Source: Cyanobacteriota bacterium
GTDB taxonomy: Bacteria; Cyanobacteriota; Cyanobacteriia; Cyanobacteriales; Microcoleaceae
Reading direction: 5' to 3'
Length of the DNA: 44,534 nucleotides
NCBI GenBank assembly: GCA_025362325.1
Contig: JANYGO010000105.1
Coordinates: 1 to 44,534 of the forward strand
Part shown: positions 23,556 to 32,881 of the stretch, piece by piece
How the letters are laid out: every line of letters begins with the position of its first letter
Position numbering within the stretch: position 1 is the stretch's first letter
Translations under genes and position numbers: made by a program
The notes under the pieces: model-generated
The model's input: the letters and a program-made list of their open reading frames with translations, nothing else
Database searches by the model: none
What the model was told of the DNA's origin: nothing

Positions 23556-24366
23556 CGTTGCTGCTATCTTCTAATCGCAGGTTTACGCAGATATTGACGA
23601 ACCCCTCCTGAGAGGGATGATTGAGATTTGTGCTCTGGGCGTGACTTTAACCTCGTGCCCAGAGCACCAATGTCGTCACCTTGGTTTCTTGCTGCAGACT
23701 CGCGTAAAATCCTAGGTTTCTCGTCGCTGTTACCCAGTTTCTCCGGTATTGTTGAGAAGGGTGCCAGATGTGAGTTTAATCCGACTCCATAAACTGTTCT
23801 TTTTTAATCTATCGGAAGTCAGAAATCTTGGCAAAAAACTTGTATCTTAAGATACAAAATTTTGATGCGTGCGATCGGGTAAGTTTAAAAAAGGCGAGGT
23901 TTGTCAAATCAAAGGGCAACAAAAGCTCGATCGCAAATTTTCTAACCTCTCCAAATAAAGCAATAAAACTCGCTCGGTTTTAACCCCGTACCTGCCCGTT
24001 AAGAGTCATTTTACAAGGTCGATCGGCATTTTAACCGCTTTTGAAAAGCGTGCAAGCTAGGCGCGACCTGAGATCGAAGTCATCCTTAAGATAGAAGTAA
24101 TGGCAGACAAATTGGGTTAGATTTAGCAACAATAGCAAGTCTAACAATATTAACTTATCTCCAAGTTTCAATTCTGAAAAAAGCAGATAAGCGTGTTTTT
24201 CCGCAGCTAAGCAGTTGCTTTGCTTTGCCCTATGAATGCGGCGCTTGCTTGTCAATAAAACTTCTCAGATTTATGCTTGCAACTTTCAGTAAGACACTGC
24301 TGAGAATGATATCTTATTGACAATTTTCCCTAACAAAATTTCATTTACAAATTCCCGAGGCTAATT
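23556..24366. other. Long intergenic region before the glycan locus
   Basis: This 811-bp stretch has no convincing gene. A perfect 11-bp stem GTGCTCTGGGC/GCCCAGAGCAC (23630-23640 and 23657-23667) is a possible terminator for the aldo/keto reductase. Around 23830-23860 there is AACTTGTATCTTAAGATACAA with a palindromic core TTGTATCTTAAGATACAA (18 bp, perfect), a candidate regulator site. A 74-codon minus frame (24031-24255) lacks family likeness. The last 100 bp should be the leader of the glycosyltransferase. Confidence 0.45.
23840..23857. promoter_or_regulatory. Perfect 18-bp palindrome TTGTATCTTAAGATACAA
   Basis: This gap-free palindrome lies in the long non-coding region upstream of the glycan locus. 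Its length and symmetry resemble dimeric regulator operators (TetR or MarR type have such sites), but no second copy was found near it and no regulator gene adjoins, so this is tentative. Confidence 0.3.
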
Positions 24367-25668
24367 ATGTCCCCGCCCGAAAACTCAGTAAACAATAATT
24401 ATAGCAATAAAGGTCGAGCATGGGAGATCCGATTTACTTCGATAGATACAGCCAAATCGCCCTCTCAATTCGCTCCCTCCCCGGCATTGCGCGCTAACTT
24501 ATCAAAAGCTGCTGCTTTAGATGCACCGGATTTAGTTTGCCTGTCTCATTTGCGGTGGAATTTCGTCTATCAGCGTCCGCAACATCTCTTAGGCCGCTGT
24601 GCCAAAAATCGCCGCGTATTCTTTGTAGAAGAACCAATTTTGACAGCGGCTACAGATTGGCGGCTTGATGTCAGTATCCACGAAAGCGGAGTCTGGGTAA
24701 TAGTACCGCACCTGAGCGAAGGAATCAGCGAAGAAACAGCGCAAACTGCTCAGCAAGCCATGCTCGATGATTTGTTTCAAGCAGCAGAAATCAGCCAGTA
24801 CATCCTCTGGTATTACACACCAATGGCTGTCAGTTTCACCAACCACTTAAAGCCGCTAGCTGTAGTCTACGACTGCATGGATGAACTGTCAGCATTTCAG
24901 GGCGCGCATCCCGATTTAAAAGCAAATGAAAACCAACTATTAAAGCGCGCCAGCGTAGTATTTACTGGCGGACACAGCCTTTACGAAGCCAAACAGCACC
25001 AGCACCCAAACATTCATGCTTTCCCCAGCAGCATCGAAAAAGAACACTTTGCTAAAGCCCGGAATCTTTCTGAAGAACCGGCGGATCAAAAAGACATTCC
25101 TCACCCGCGTTTGGGATTTTTTGGCGTCATAGACGAACGCATGGATATCGAACTGCTGGGCGGGATTGCCGAAGCGAGGCCGGACTGGCATTTAGTCATC
25201 ATTGGCCCCGTGGTGAAAATCGACCAGGCAACTCTGCCAAATCACCCAAACATACACTATCTCGGCGGCAAATCTTATCAAGAACTGCCAGCGTATCTTG
25301 GCGGGTGGGATATAGCAATGCTGCCTTTTGCGATTAACGAATCGACTAAGTTTATTAGTCCGACGAAAACTCCAGAATACCTCGCTGCCGGCAAACCGGT
25401 GATTTCTACTCCGATCCGCGACGTGGTGCGGCCCTACGGAGAAAACGGCTTGGTTCGGATTGCTAGCAATTTTTCAGAATTCGTTGCTTGTGCCGAAGAA
25501 ATTATGAGCGAAACTTCGGACAATCGCACAAAGTGGCTCAGCGAAGTTGACGCCTTTTTAGCAGACAATTCTTGGGACAATACCTGGGGCGAAATGCTGG
25601 GGTTGATCGAAAGTGCGATCGAACGTAAAAGGCAGAAAGCAGAAGGCAGGATGAAAGTTTTAAGTTAG
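24367..25668 (+). CDS. Glycosyltransferase (GT-B fold, GT1/GT4-like)
   Basis: In this 433-residue protein the N-terminal half has LVCLSHLRWNFVYQRPQHLL, a hallmark of a group of glycan-building transferases that often sit beside glf. The C-terminal half is the nucleotide-sugar-binding domain with LGFFGVIDERMDIELL, IHYLGGKSYQELPAYL and the acceptor-site/E-x7-E-like region SPTKTPEYLAAGKPVISTP. No signal or membrane segment, so it is cytosolic or peripheral. GAGG lies 6 bp before the ATG. With glf 85 bp downstream it may transfer galactofuranose or galactose into an exopolysaccharide or glycolipid; the donor cannot be read from sequence. The first 50 residues are low-similarity and Asn/Ser-rich. 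Confidence 0.85.
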   Translation: MSPPENSVNNNYSNKGRAWEIRFTSIDTAKSPSQFAPSPALRANLSKAAALDAPDLVCLSHLRWNFVYQRPQHLLGRCAKNRRVFFVEEPILTAATDWRLDVSIHESGVWVIVPHLSEGISEETAQTAQQAMLDDLFQAAEISQYILWYYTPMAVSFTNHLKPLAVVYDCMDELSAFQGAHPDLKANENQLLKRASVVFTGGHSLYEAKQHQHPNIHAFPSSIEKEHFAKARNLSEEPADQKDIPHPRLGFFGVIDERMDIELLGGIAEARPDWHLVIIGPVVKIDQATLPNHPNIHYLGGKSYQELPAYLGGWDIAMLPFAINESTKFISPTKTPEYLAAGKPVISTPIRDVVRPYGENGLVRIASNFSEFVACAEEIMSETSDNRTKWLSEVDAFLADNSWDNTWGEMLGLIESAIERKRQKAEGRMKVLS

Positions 25669-25753
25669 GAATGTTGAGATTTCAAACTCAACAATACTAG
25701 CTTTCCAATTACCAATTACCGATTACGCATTACCAAAATTCAGAGGTGTTTTA

Positions 25754-26986
25754 ATGTTTGACTATTTAATTGTCGGAGCAGGATTTGCAGGTAGCGTCAT
25801 TGCCGAAAGACTAGCAAATCAGGCGGGAAAAACAGTCTTGATAATTGATACCCGCAACCACATCGGCGGCAACGCCTACGACCACTACGACAACCACGGC
25901 ATCCTCGTCCACAAATACGGCCCCCACATTTTTCACACCAATTCGCGCCCTGTTTTCGAGTACCTTTCGCAGTTCACCGAGTGGCGGCCCTACGAACACC
26001 GCGTCCTCGCCAGCGTTGACGGTCAACTGCTGCCAATTCCCATAAATCTCAACACGGTCAACCAACTTTACGGACTGAATCTCACCTCATTTGAAGTTGA
26101 AGATTTCTTCGCGAAAGTAGCAGAACCAAAGGATTACATTCGCACTTCCGAAGATGTCGTTGTCAGCAAAGTCGGCCGCGAACTTTACGAGAAATTCTTC
26201 CGCAACTACACCCGCAAACAGTGGGGAATGGACCCGTCGGAACTCGACAACTCAGTGATTGCGCGGGTACCCACTCGCACTAACCGGGACGATCGCTATT
26301 TTACCGATACCTATCAAGCAATGCCGCTGCACGGCTACACTCGGATGTTTGAAAAGATGCTTTCTCACCCAAACATCAAGGTGATGCTGAATACCGACTA
26401 CCGCGAGATTGAGAGTTTTATTCCTTACGGGGAAATGATTTACACCGGGCCGGTGGATTCATATTTCAATTATTGCTACGGCAAACTTCCTTACCGTTCC
26501 TTGGAATTCAAGCACGAAACGCTGAACGTACCCGTACACCAAGTAGCACCGGTGGTAAATTACCCGAACGAGCATTTATATACTCGCTGCACGGAGTTTA
26601 AATACCTCACCGGACAAGAGCATCAAAAAACTAGCATTGTCTACGAATATCCCCAAGCTGAGGGAGACCCTTACTACCCAGTTCCGCGTCCCGAAAATGC
26701 CGAAATTTACAAGAAATATAAGGCTTTGGCTGATGCAACGCCGGGAGTTTCCTTCGTGGGAAGGCTGGCGACTTACAGGTATTACAACATGGATCAAGTT
26801 GTCGCTCAAGCTCTGACAACTTACACTCAAATTACTACCAAGCCCGTGATTGAATTGGTTGAAGATATTAACGGTTCTGCCTCTAATTTAAGCTCGGCGA
26901 ATGGAGTTGCCGAGAGCCCAGCCACAGCACCTATAGAAGTGGCGGCAGTCCACGGCAACGGCAACGGTAAATCTGCTAACAATTAG
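25754..26986 (+). CDS. glf: UDP-galactopyranose mutase
   Basis: This 410-residue flavoenzyme interconverts UDP-galactopyranose and UDP-galactofuranose. It starts with the FAD Rossmann motif YLIVGAGFAGSVIAERLA and continues with RNHIGGNAYDHYD, GPHIFHTNS, the substrate region NYTRKQWGMDPSELDNSVIA, RVPTRTNRDDRYF and VGRLATYRYYNMDQVVAQAL. All are typical of prokaryotic UGM. About 45 extra residues at the end are Asn/Gly/Ala-rich (GNGNGKSANN) and probably disordered. AGAGGTG precedes the ATG. Presence of Glf implies that this cyanobacterium makes galactofuranose; galT near 34 kb can supply UDP-galactose. Confidence 0.96.
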   Translation: MFDYLIVGAGFAGSVIAERLANQAGKTVLIIDTRNHIGGNAYDHYDNHGILVHKYGPHIFHTNSRPVFEYLSQFTEWRPYEHRVLASVDGQLLPIPINLNTVNQLYGLNLTSFEVEDFFAKVAEPKDYIRTSEDVVVSKVGRELYEKFFRNYTRKQWGMDPSELDNSVIARVPTRTNRDDRYFTDTYQAMPLHGYTRMFEKMLSHPNIKVMLNTDYREIESFIPYGEMIYTGPVDSYFNYCYGKLPYRSLEFKHETLNVPVHQVAPVVNYPNEHLYTRCTEFKYLTGQEHQKTSIVYEYPQAEGDPYYPVPRPENAEIYKKYKALADATPGVSFVGRLATYRYYNMDQVVAQALTTYTQITTKPVIELVEDINGSASNLSSANGVAESPATAPIEVAAVHGNGNGKSANN

Positions 26987-27128
26987 CTGGAAACTGTGAG
27001 TTTGTACGGGTAAAAATGTAAGGTGTTCGGTGCGTACCCTACGGCGGTAAAAATGTAAGGTGCGCCCGCGCACCTACTCGGTTTTCATCAAAAGTTCTTT
27101 AACAATTAAAACAATAGTTGAGGTGAAA

Positions 27129-27485
27129 ATGAACGTTCTCGTAAAAATTGTTTTGTCTCATGAGGTTTTGGAAAAATCTCAATTTGCTCAGTTTCAGAAA
27201 GAAATAGAGCGCCTAATCGAAAGCGGTGGCAAAATTCTGATGCTCGATTTCTCAAATATCACTTTCCTGAAAAATGCGGAGTTAATGGCTGTAGTGGCGA
27301 TCGTGAAATTAGTTAGAGACAGCGAATGTATACTTTTGATATCTGCCATGAGCGAACAAGTGAGAATCCTATTTGAGCTCACGGGACTAGAACAAATATT
27401 TCAGTGTTTGCCGCCTTCGGAAGAAGTTGCCTTCAAAAGCGACCTAACTGAACCGTTAGGAGGTTTGCAAAGTGTTGCCAGTTAA
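27129..27485 (+). CDS. STAS-domain protein (anti-sigma-factor antagonist type)
   Basis: This 118-residue single STAS domain shows alternating beta strands and helices, with ILMLDFSNITFLKNAELMAV. SpoIIAA-type proteins have D-x-S at the switch; here DFSNITFLKNAEL carries Asn at the usual phospho-Ser position (D-S-S becomes K-N-A), so regulation by phosphorylation is doubtful. Start chosen at ATG 27129, because GAGGTG lies 4 bp upstream; the frame is open further (GTG at 27060), but that sequence overlaps a short direct repeat. It lies between glf and a GH2 gene and could tie the glycan genes to a partner-switch pathway or have a structural role; this is inference. Confidence 0.8.
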   Translation: MNVLVKIVLSHEVLEKSQFAQFQKEIERLIESGGKILMLDFSNITFLKNAELMAVVAIVKLVRDSECILLISAMSEQVRILFELTGLEQIFQCLPPSEEVAFKSDLTEPLGGLQSVAS

Positions 27486-27698
27486 ACTAAAAATTGCAGA
27501 TACTCGGCGATTGAAAGAGACTGGGGATTTAATGTGGTTTTCCCGATAATTTGTTCGTTTAATGCTCAGTCTGTTTGACTTAAAGCTCAGGCTGTTTGAA
27601 GTGAAAACTTTTGATTTTTTAGCTGGAAATTAATTCGCAAAAAACTTGTCAAAGTCGGGGCAATTGTCGCTAACCTATAAATATAACTTCGGGTAGAT

Positions 27699-29588
27699 GT
27701 GCCGATGAGCTGGTTAGGTAGAGAACTAGAAAATTGCGATATAGAAGAGTCTTCCACTCTCGACAGTAAGGTGACTGTTCAAGGGCGGAAAACAGGTTAT
27801 CCGCGCCCCCAATTGCGCCGCAGCAACTGGATTTGTCTCAACGGTCAGTGGAGGTTTGCTTACGACGACGCGGGACGCTGCGTGCAGCCGATCGATATTT
27901 CGGAGTGGACTCATACTATAGAAGTGCCGTTTGCTCCAGAATCGGCAAAAAGCGGGATCGGCGACACGAATTTTCACGCCAACTGCTGGTACGATCGGGA
28001 ATTTGACGTACCCCACACAGAAGGCAGAGTTCTCCTCCACTTCGGGGCCGTAGACTACCGCGCCCGCGTCTGGGTGAACGGTCAGTTTGTCATCGAACAC
28101 GAAGGCGGTCACACTCCCTTCTACGCCGACATTACAGCAGTTGTGAACCACAGCGGGCCTCAGCGGGTGACAGTCTGGGCCCACGACGACCCGCAAGATT
28201 TGGCAAAGCCGCGCGGCAAACAAGATTGGCAAGTGGAACCCCACAGCATCTGGTATCCGCGCACGACGGGCATTTGGCAGACGGTGTGGGCAGAATTGGT
28301 GCCTCATACTTATATTGATCGCATCCGGTGGACTCCCCAGTTTGAACGCTGGGAAATCGGTTTTGAAGCGTTTGTCGCCGGCGATCGCCAATCCGGGATT
28401 CAAATTAAAGTTAAACTGTCGATCGGCTGTATCCTGCTCGTCAACGACACCTACGAAGTCATCAACGGCGAAATCCACCGCCGCATCGCCCTCTCCGACC
28501 CTGGTATCGACGACTACCGCAACGAACTGCTGTGGAGTCCCGAAAAACCGACATTAATTAACGCTCAAGTGCAGTTGTGGGCTGACGGCAAATTGCTCGA
28601 CGAGGTTAAATCTTATACCGCCATGCGGACGGTCAGCATTCAGCGCGATCGCTTCATGCTCAACGGCCGCCCCTACTACCTGAGACTGGTGCTCGACCAA
28701 GGTTACTGGCCCGACACCCTGATGAGTGCCCCCTCCGACGAAGCCTTGCGCCACGATGTCGAATTAGTCAAAGCAATGGGCTTCAACGGCGTCCGCAAAC
28801 ACCAGAAAATCGAAGATCCGCGCTTTTTGTATTGGGCCGACGTGCTGGGGCTGCTTGTCTGGGAAGAAATGCCCAGCGCCTACCGCTTCACTCCCAAGGC
28901 CGTTGACAGATTGACGCGGGAGTGGGCGGAAGTAATCGATCGCGACGCCAGCCACCCCTGTATCGTAGTCTGGGTGCCGTTCAACGAATCTTGGGGAGTG
29001 CCCAATTTAGTCGAAGCGCCAGCCCACCGCAACTACGTCCAAGCGCTATATTTCTTGACCAAAACCCTCGATCCGACTCGCCCCGTCATCGGTAACGACG
29101 GCTGGGAAAGCATCGATACCGACATTCTCGCCATTCACGACTACGACAACAACCCGCAAACTGTCGCAAAACGCTACGGGCCCGAAGTCCAGCTAGCCGA
29201 TTTGTTCGATCACGGGCGTCCCGGAGGGCGCATCCTCACCCTCGACGGACACCCGCACCAAGGACAGCCGGTGATGCTGACGGAATTCGGCGGTATCGCC
29301 TGCGCCGGCCGCGAAAACCCTGATTTTCACAGGGTTTGGGGCTACGTGCGGGCGTCCGACACTTCTGAATTGCAACACCGTTACACGGGGCTGCTGAAGG
29401 TGATAAATCGAGTGGAAATGTTCAGCGGATTTTGTTACACGCAGTTGACCGATACTTTCCAAGAAGCTAACGGTTTGCTGTATGCCGATCGAACTCCCAA
29501 ATTTCCCATAGAGGCGATCGCGGCGGCAACTCTCGGCTGGGATATTCCCGAAGAAAGTTCGCAGCCGGAAGCTATTACTCAGTGCTAA
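27699..29588 (+). CDS. Glycoside hydrolase family 2 protein
   Basis: This 629-residue protein has three-domain GH2 architecture: sugar-binding jelly roll (about 35-215, GQWRFAYDD, WYDREFDVP, VDYRARVWVNGQFVIEHEGG), an immunoglobulin-like middle, and a TIM barrel (from about 325). The acid/base glutamate is Glu430 in WVPFNESWG and the nucleophile is Glu529 in MLTEFGGIA. There is no signal peptide, so it should act inside the cell. GH2 includes beta-galactosidases, glucuronidases, mannosidases and galactofuranosidases; next to glf, a beta-galactofuranosidase is an attractive guess but not proven. The frame starts at GTG 27699; an ATG at 27705 (MSWLGREL) is an equally likely start. Same strand as glf and STAS, 213 bp after STAS. 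Confidence 0.88.
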   Translation: MPMSWLGRELENCDIEESSTLDSKVTVQGRKTGYPRPQLRRSNWICLNGQWRFAYDDAGRCVQPIDISEWTHTIEVPFAPESAKSGIGDTNFHANCWYDREFDVPHTEGRVLLHFGAVDYRARVWVNGQFVIEHEGGHTPFYADITAVVNHSGPQRVTVWAHDDPQDLAKPRGKQDWQVEPHSIWYPRTTGIWQTVWAELVPHTYIDRIRWTPQFERWEIGFEAFVAGDRQSGIQIKVKLSIGCILLVNDTYEVINGEIHRRIALSDPGIDDYRNELLWSPEKPTLINAQVQLWADGKLLDEVKSYTAMRTVSIQRDRFMLNGRPYYLRLVLDQGYWPDTLMSAPSDEALRHDVELVKAMGFNGVRKHQKIEDPRFLYWADVLGLLVWEEMPSAYRFTPKAVDRLTREWAEVIDRDASHPCIVVWVPFNESWGVPNLVEAPAHRNYVQALYFLTKTLDPTRPVIGNDGWESIDTDILAIHDYDNNPQTVAKRYGPEVQLADLFDHGRPGGRILTLDGHPHQGQPVMLTEFGGIACAGRENPDFHRVWGYVRASDTSELQHRYTGLLKVINRVEMFSGFCYTQLTDTFQEANGLLYADRTPKFPIEAIAAATLGWDIPEESSQPEAITQC

Positions 29589-29589
29589 T

Positions 29590-29812
29590 TGGGAATGGGG
29601 CATGGGGCATCGGGCATCGGGCATCGGTTATTAGTTATTAGTTATTAGTTATTAGTTATTAGTTAATTGCTAACAATTACCAATTTCTAAATTTCTAAAT
29701 TCCTAATGCCCAATGCCCGATGCCCAATTCCCGATGCCCAATTCCCGATGCCCAATGCCCGATGCCCGATGCCCAATGCCCGATGCCCAATGCCCCATTA
29801 CCCATTCGATTG
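29590..29812. repeat. Low-complexity tracts: GGGCATC, TTATTAG and ATGCCC(A/G) tandem repeats
   Basis: GGGGCATCGGGCATCGG (29599-29627) is followed by TTATTAG units (29628-29664) and then by about a dozen degenerate ATGCCCGATGCCCA/ATTCCCG units (29706-29803). The first and last tracts are inverted complements, so the whole can fold back. The reading frame of the next gene extends into the last tract ([14 protein letters not shown]...), which I regard as repeat translation, not protein. Confidence 0.7.
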
Positions 29813-30931
29813 ATGTTTCAAAGTTTTTTCATGGGCGGATTTGAATGTTCCACCCACAGAGTAAAATCTGGAAAACGCCTCGATGTCACAGCCGCCACCG
29901 GCCACGATAAATTTGCAGCAGCCGACTACCAACGCTTGCAAAATCAGGGCATTTACACAGTCCGCGAAGGCCTCCGCTGGCACTTAATCGAACAGTCGCC
30001 CGGAAAATACGATTTTTCCAGTTCCCTGCCAATTATCCGCGCCGCCCGCGACATGAAAATGCAGGTAATTTGGGATTTGTTTCACTACGGTTGGCCTGAC
30101 GATATTGATATTTTCAGTCCCGAATTTGTGTCCAGGTTTGCAAACATGGTGCGCGCTTTTATGGAAGTGCTAACTGAGGAAACAGACCAAACACCTTTCG
30201 TGACACCTGTCAATGAAATTTCATTTATTGCTTGGGCGGGTGGCGAAGTTGCTTATATCAATCCTTTTGCAAAAGGGCGGGGAGACGAGCTAAAAATCCA
30301 GTTGATCAAAGCAGCGATCGCCGCGATAGAATCTGTTTGGGAAGTCAATCCCCGCACCCGCATCGTTCAAATCGATCCCACAATTAACATTATTGCCGAT
30401 CCTGACAAACCGGAGGATCGGGACGCGGCAGAAGGTTATCGCTTATCGCAATATCAAGCTTGGGATATGTTGGCCGGACGTTTTCGCCCCGAACTCGGCG
30501 GCCAGGAAAAATATCTCGATATTATTGGGTTGAATTATTACGATCGCAATCAGTGGATTCACAATGAAGAGCCGATGAAATACACCGATCCGCTGTACCG
30601 CCCATTTCGCGAACTGCTGCGAGAAGTGTTCGATCGCTACGGCCGCCCCTTATTCATCGCTGAAACGGGTACTGAAGACGATTTTAGACCTGTCTGGTTG
30701 AATTATGTGTGCACTGAGGTAGCGGCGGCAATGAAAGCTGGAGTTCCGATAGAGGGAATCTGTTTGTATCCGATTGTCAACCATCCGGGTTGGGATGACG
30801 ATCGGCACTGTTACAATGGTTTGTGGGATTATTGCGATGCAAAGGGCGATCGGGAAATTTATCAGCCTTTGGCGGATGAATTGCAGTTTCAAAGGCAGCA
30901 GATTGAACCGTTGTTGAAGTCGCAGGATTGA
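29813..30931 (+). CDS. Clan GH-A glycosidase-like protein (beta-glucosidase-related)
   Basis: This 372-residue TIM-barrel protein starts [17 protein letters not shown]. It shows the clan-A layout: [15 protein letters not shown] after strand 2, Glu135 in [10 protein letters not shown] (acid/base, preceded by Asn) and Glu284 in [10 protein letters not shown] (nucleophile), plus [12 protein letters not shown]. It resembles GH1 but is shorter and lacks several GH1 loops; a GH5/GH1-like family with unassigned substrate is the safest call. I start it at ATG 29813, because upstream codons translate tandem repeat. It is 224 bp after the GH2 gene on the same strand, and the pair probably degrade or trim one glycan. 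No signal peptide. Confidence 0.8.
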   Translation: MFQSFFMGGFECSTHRVKSGKRLDVTAATGHDKFAAADYQRLQNQGIYTVREGLRWHLIEQSPGKYDFSSSLPIIRAARDMKMQVIWDLFHYGWPDDIDIFSPEFVSRFANMVRAFMEVLTEETDQTPFVTPVNEISFIAWAGGEVAYINPFAKGRGDELKIQLIKAAIAAIESVWEVNPRTRIVQIDPTINIIADPDKPEDRDAAEGYRLSQYQAWDMLAGRFRPELGGQEKYLDIIGLNYYDRNQWIHNEEPMKYTDPLYRPFRELLREVFDRYGRPLFIAETGTEDDFRPVWLNYVCTEVAAAMKAGVPIEGICLYPIVNHPGWDDDRHCYNGLWDYCDAKGDREIYQPLADELQFQRQQIEPLLKSQD

Positions 30932-30961
30932 CACTCGGGGCGATCGGCGATTTAAAAATAG

Positions 30962-31020
30962 GCGATTTCAATCGGCGATTGAAATCGCTTCTATACAAAC
31001 GAAGTCCGCCTTCGCGGACT
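30962..31020. terminator. Two hairpins between the glycan locus and the GTPase island
   Basis: GCGATTTCAAT/ATTGAAATCGC (30962-30972, 30978-30988) and AGTCCGC-CTTC-GCGGACT (31003-31020) are perfect stems in the 135-bp gap between convergent genes. The second is followed after about 10 nt by GGGGGTTTTT. Together they are probably a bidirectional terminator; the T-run is short. Confidence 0.45.
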
Positions 31021-31066
31021 AAGAAATTTAGGGGGTTTTTAAGCAGGATTATTATTTATTAACATT

Positions 31067-31801
31067 TTATGCCCACTTGTCTATGCGTACTTTCAAATTT
31101 TGAGCTATCGCTTTCATTAAACTGTCTAACTTATATTCCTCTGTTGCACTATAATACAAGATTTTCTCTTCGGAAATTCCAAAAGAATCAGATATAATTT
31201 TCATTTTTTTGTTAGCATTTTCTAGCTGTGCTTGACTCGGTTTAAATGGTTGACTCCGGTTTATAGGTTCAATTTTATCAACTGAATTTACAGCAATAAT
31301 TACTTTATCTCTTTGCTTTTTAGTTGCAAACAAACGGCTAAATGTCTCTTGATCGACAGCTAAATCTCTTTGATCGGCCCGCAACAAATAAACCACAGTA
31401 TCGCTGAATTCTAAAAATTCGGAATATAATTCAATATACTTCTTATCTAAAGCTATTGACTCACCAATTCCCGGTAAATCGGCTAGGGAAAAATAATATA
31501 GATCGGTGCTTTCATGAATTTGGAACATAGCAGATTGGCACTCTCTTGTGCAACTCTCAATATCACTTGACTCAAATATCTGTTGTCCAAGAATATGATT
31601 GACAGTTGTAGATTTACCATAACCAGTTTTGCCAATAAATATGACCTGAAGGCAGTATATTAGCCTGTCTTCTCTTTCTAGATGCCATGTTCTTTTATCT
31701 GAATGTTTCAAAGTTTGATTTTTCAGAAAGTAAAAACATGGGTATTTGATCAGCAAATTGTCTAGCAAGGCTTCATATCTTACATTAACATTTATATCCA
31801 T
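31067..31801 (-). CDS. P-loop GTPase (Era/TrmE-like, accessory type), A copy
   Basis: This 244-residue GTPase has G1 GKTGYGKST (57-65), G2-like threonine in DIESCTRECQ, G3 DLPGIGES (108-115), G4 NSVDK (172-176) and a G5-like SAT near 219. About 50 residues precede the P-loop and nothing recognisable follows the G domain. It is a paralogue of the next gene upstream (shared DIE-CTR, DKxY-ELYxxxL, LLRADQRD/LLKGDDRA). It follows that gene by 44 bp and is surely co-transcribed. It is more A/T rich than the flanking glycosidase and galT genes, which suggests horizontal transfer. Relatives are found in IRG/GIMAP-like and dynamin-like groups; the cellular role is unknown. Confidence 0.8.
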   Translation of the reverse strand: MDINVNVRYEALLDNLLIKYPCFYFLKNQTLKHSDKRTWHLEREDRLIYCLQVIFIGKTGYGKSTTVNHILGQQIFESSDIESCTRECQSAMFQIHESTDLYYFSLADLPGIGESIALDKKYIELYSEFLEFSDTVVYLLRADQRDLAVDQETFSRLFATKKQRDKVIIAVNSVDKIEPINRSQPFKPSQAQLENANKKMKIISDSFGISEEKILYYSATEEYKLDSLMKAIAQNLKVRIDKWA

Positions 31802-31845
31802 GTTGTCATCCTACATCATCTAGAAATAATTTAGAGGCGAGGGAT

Positions 31846-32712
31846 TTAAAATAACCCCTTGAAAAATTTATACACTGAACCAACTATGGGAATAGACTCT
31901 ATTGCTGCTGGAATAACTTCTGTGACAATCTCCCAAACAGTATCCCAAAATCCTTTTTCTGCTTTTGTTTTTGTTGTTTGTGAAACATTTTCTTTTTTTA
32001 CATTGTTGGCAAATGTAACTTTTTTATCTTTGGGTAACGCAAAGACGATTTCATCAATTAAGCGAACTAAATTGTATTTGTGGTCAGCAGAAACAGCAAT
32101 AATTTTAGACACTGGCGTTGAAAAAAATCTTGACACAACCGATAACTTTGCATCAATATTTTGCAGTTGATTTGGGCCTGGTATGTGATTTTTTTCATCC
32201 CATTCTTTGAAAGGTTCTATTTTGTCAACTTGATTGACCACTATAAAAAATACTTTCCCTTGATCGAGATGTGGCTTAACCACATTTTTGTAAAAAACTT
32301 CATCTGAGGTAAATGCTCTATCATCACCCTTGAGCAGCCACAACACAACGTCTAATTCTGGTAATAGCTTTGCATAAAGCTGTGCGTACTCCTTATCTCG
32401 TTCCTGACTTTCTCCTACTCCTGGTACATCAACTAACTTAATACCTTTTGAATTTCCCTGCCCTATTTTTAATAATATTTCCTGGGGATTTCGCGTACAA
32501 GCTTCAATATCGCTAACAGCAGCTATATCTTGACCAAAAAGAGCATTACACAAACTGGATTTACCTACTCCTGTTTTACCAAAAATACCTATTTTTGGCT
32601 CATAGGATAATACTTCGGTGATTTTTTCAGTAATTCTTTGACGCTGTTCATGAGTGATGAGTAATCCTGTCTGTGTAAGTGAATCCAAAAAATCAGAATA
32701 ATCAAACTTCAT
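31846..32712 (-). CDS. P-loop GTPase (Era/TrmE-like, accessory type), B copy with hydrophobic tail
   Basis: This 288-residue protein has G1 GKTGVGKSS (45-53), DIEACTRNPQ (G2), DVPGVGES (95-102), NQVDK (160-164) and SADHKYNLVRL (G5). About 60 residues follow the G domain: a charged linker (KKENVSQTTKTKAEKG) and an amphipathic/hydrophobic C-terminus ending IPAAIESIPIVGSVYKFFKGLF. The tail could insert into or lie on a membrane. Together with the A copy it may form a heterodimer. It is A/T rich and has weak resemblance to YeeP/YkfA-type and dynamin-like GTPases. Start ATG 32712 is preceded by AGGGAGGC, a strong ribosome site. Confidence 0.82.
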   Translation of the reverse strand: MKFDYSDFLDSLTQTGLLITHEQRQRITEKITEVLSYEPKIGIFGKTGVGKSSLCNALFGQDIAAVSDIEACTRNPQEILLKIGQGNSKGIKLVDVPGVGESQERDKEYAQLYAKLLPELDVVLWLLKGDDRAFTSDEVFYKNVVKPHLDQGKVFFIVVNQVDKIEPFKEWDEKNHIPGPNQLQNIDAKLSVVSRFFSTPVSKIIAVSADHKYNLVRLIDEIVFALPKDKKVTFANNVKKENVSQTTKTKAEKGFWDTVWEIVTEVIPAAIESIPIVGSVYKFFKGLF

Positions 32713-32881
32713 TTTGTTGCCTCCCTAAAATAGTAACGATTAATGTTCCCAGGGAGAATGAGCCAGCAAGTACATTTAGTCATCCAAAATGTTTGACTCT
32801 TCTCCAAGAGATATATGCCGTGCGTAAGTCCTGTTCGTATTTAGAAAGAGATGGTTGACGAAGCCTAATTCTACTTATCTC

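Noticed and set aside
24031..24255. 74-codon minus-strand frame with a Leu-rich stretch
   Set aside because: Leu-rich run comes from a repetitive A/T-rich region; no start signal or family, and it lies in the leader of the glycosyltransferase.
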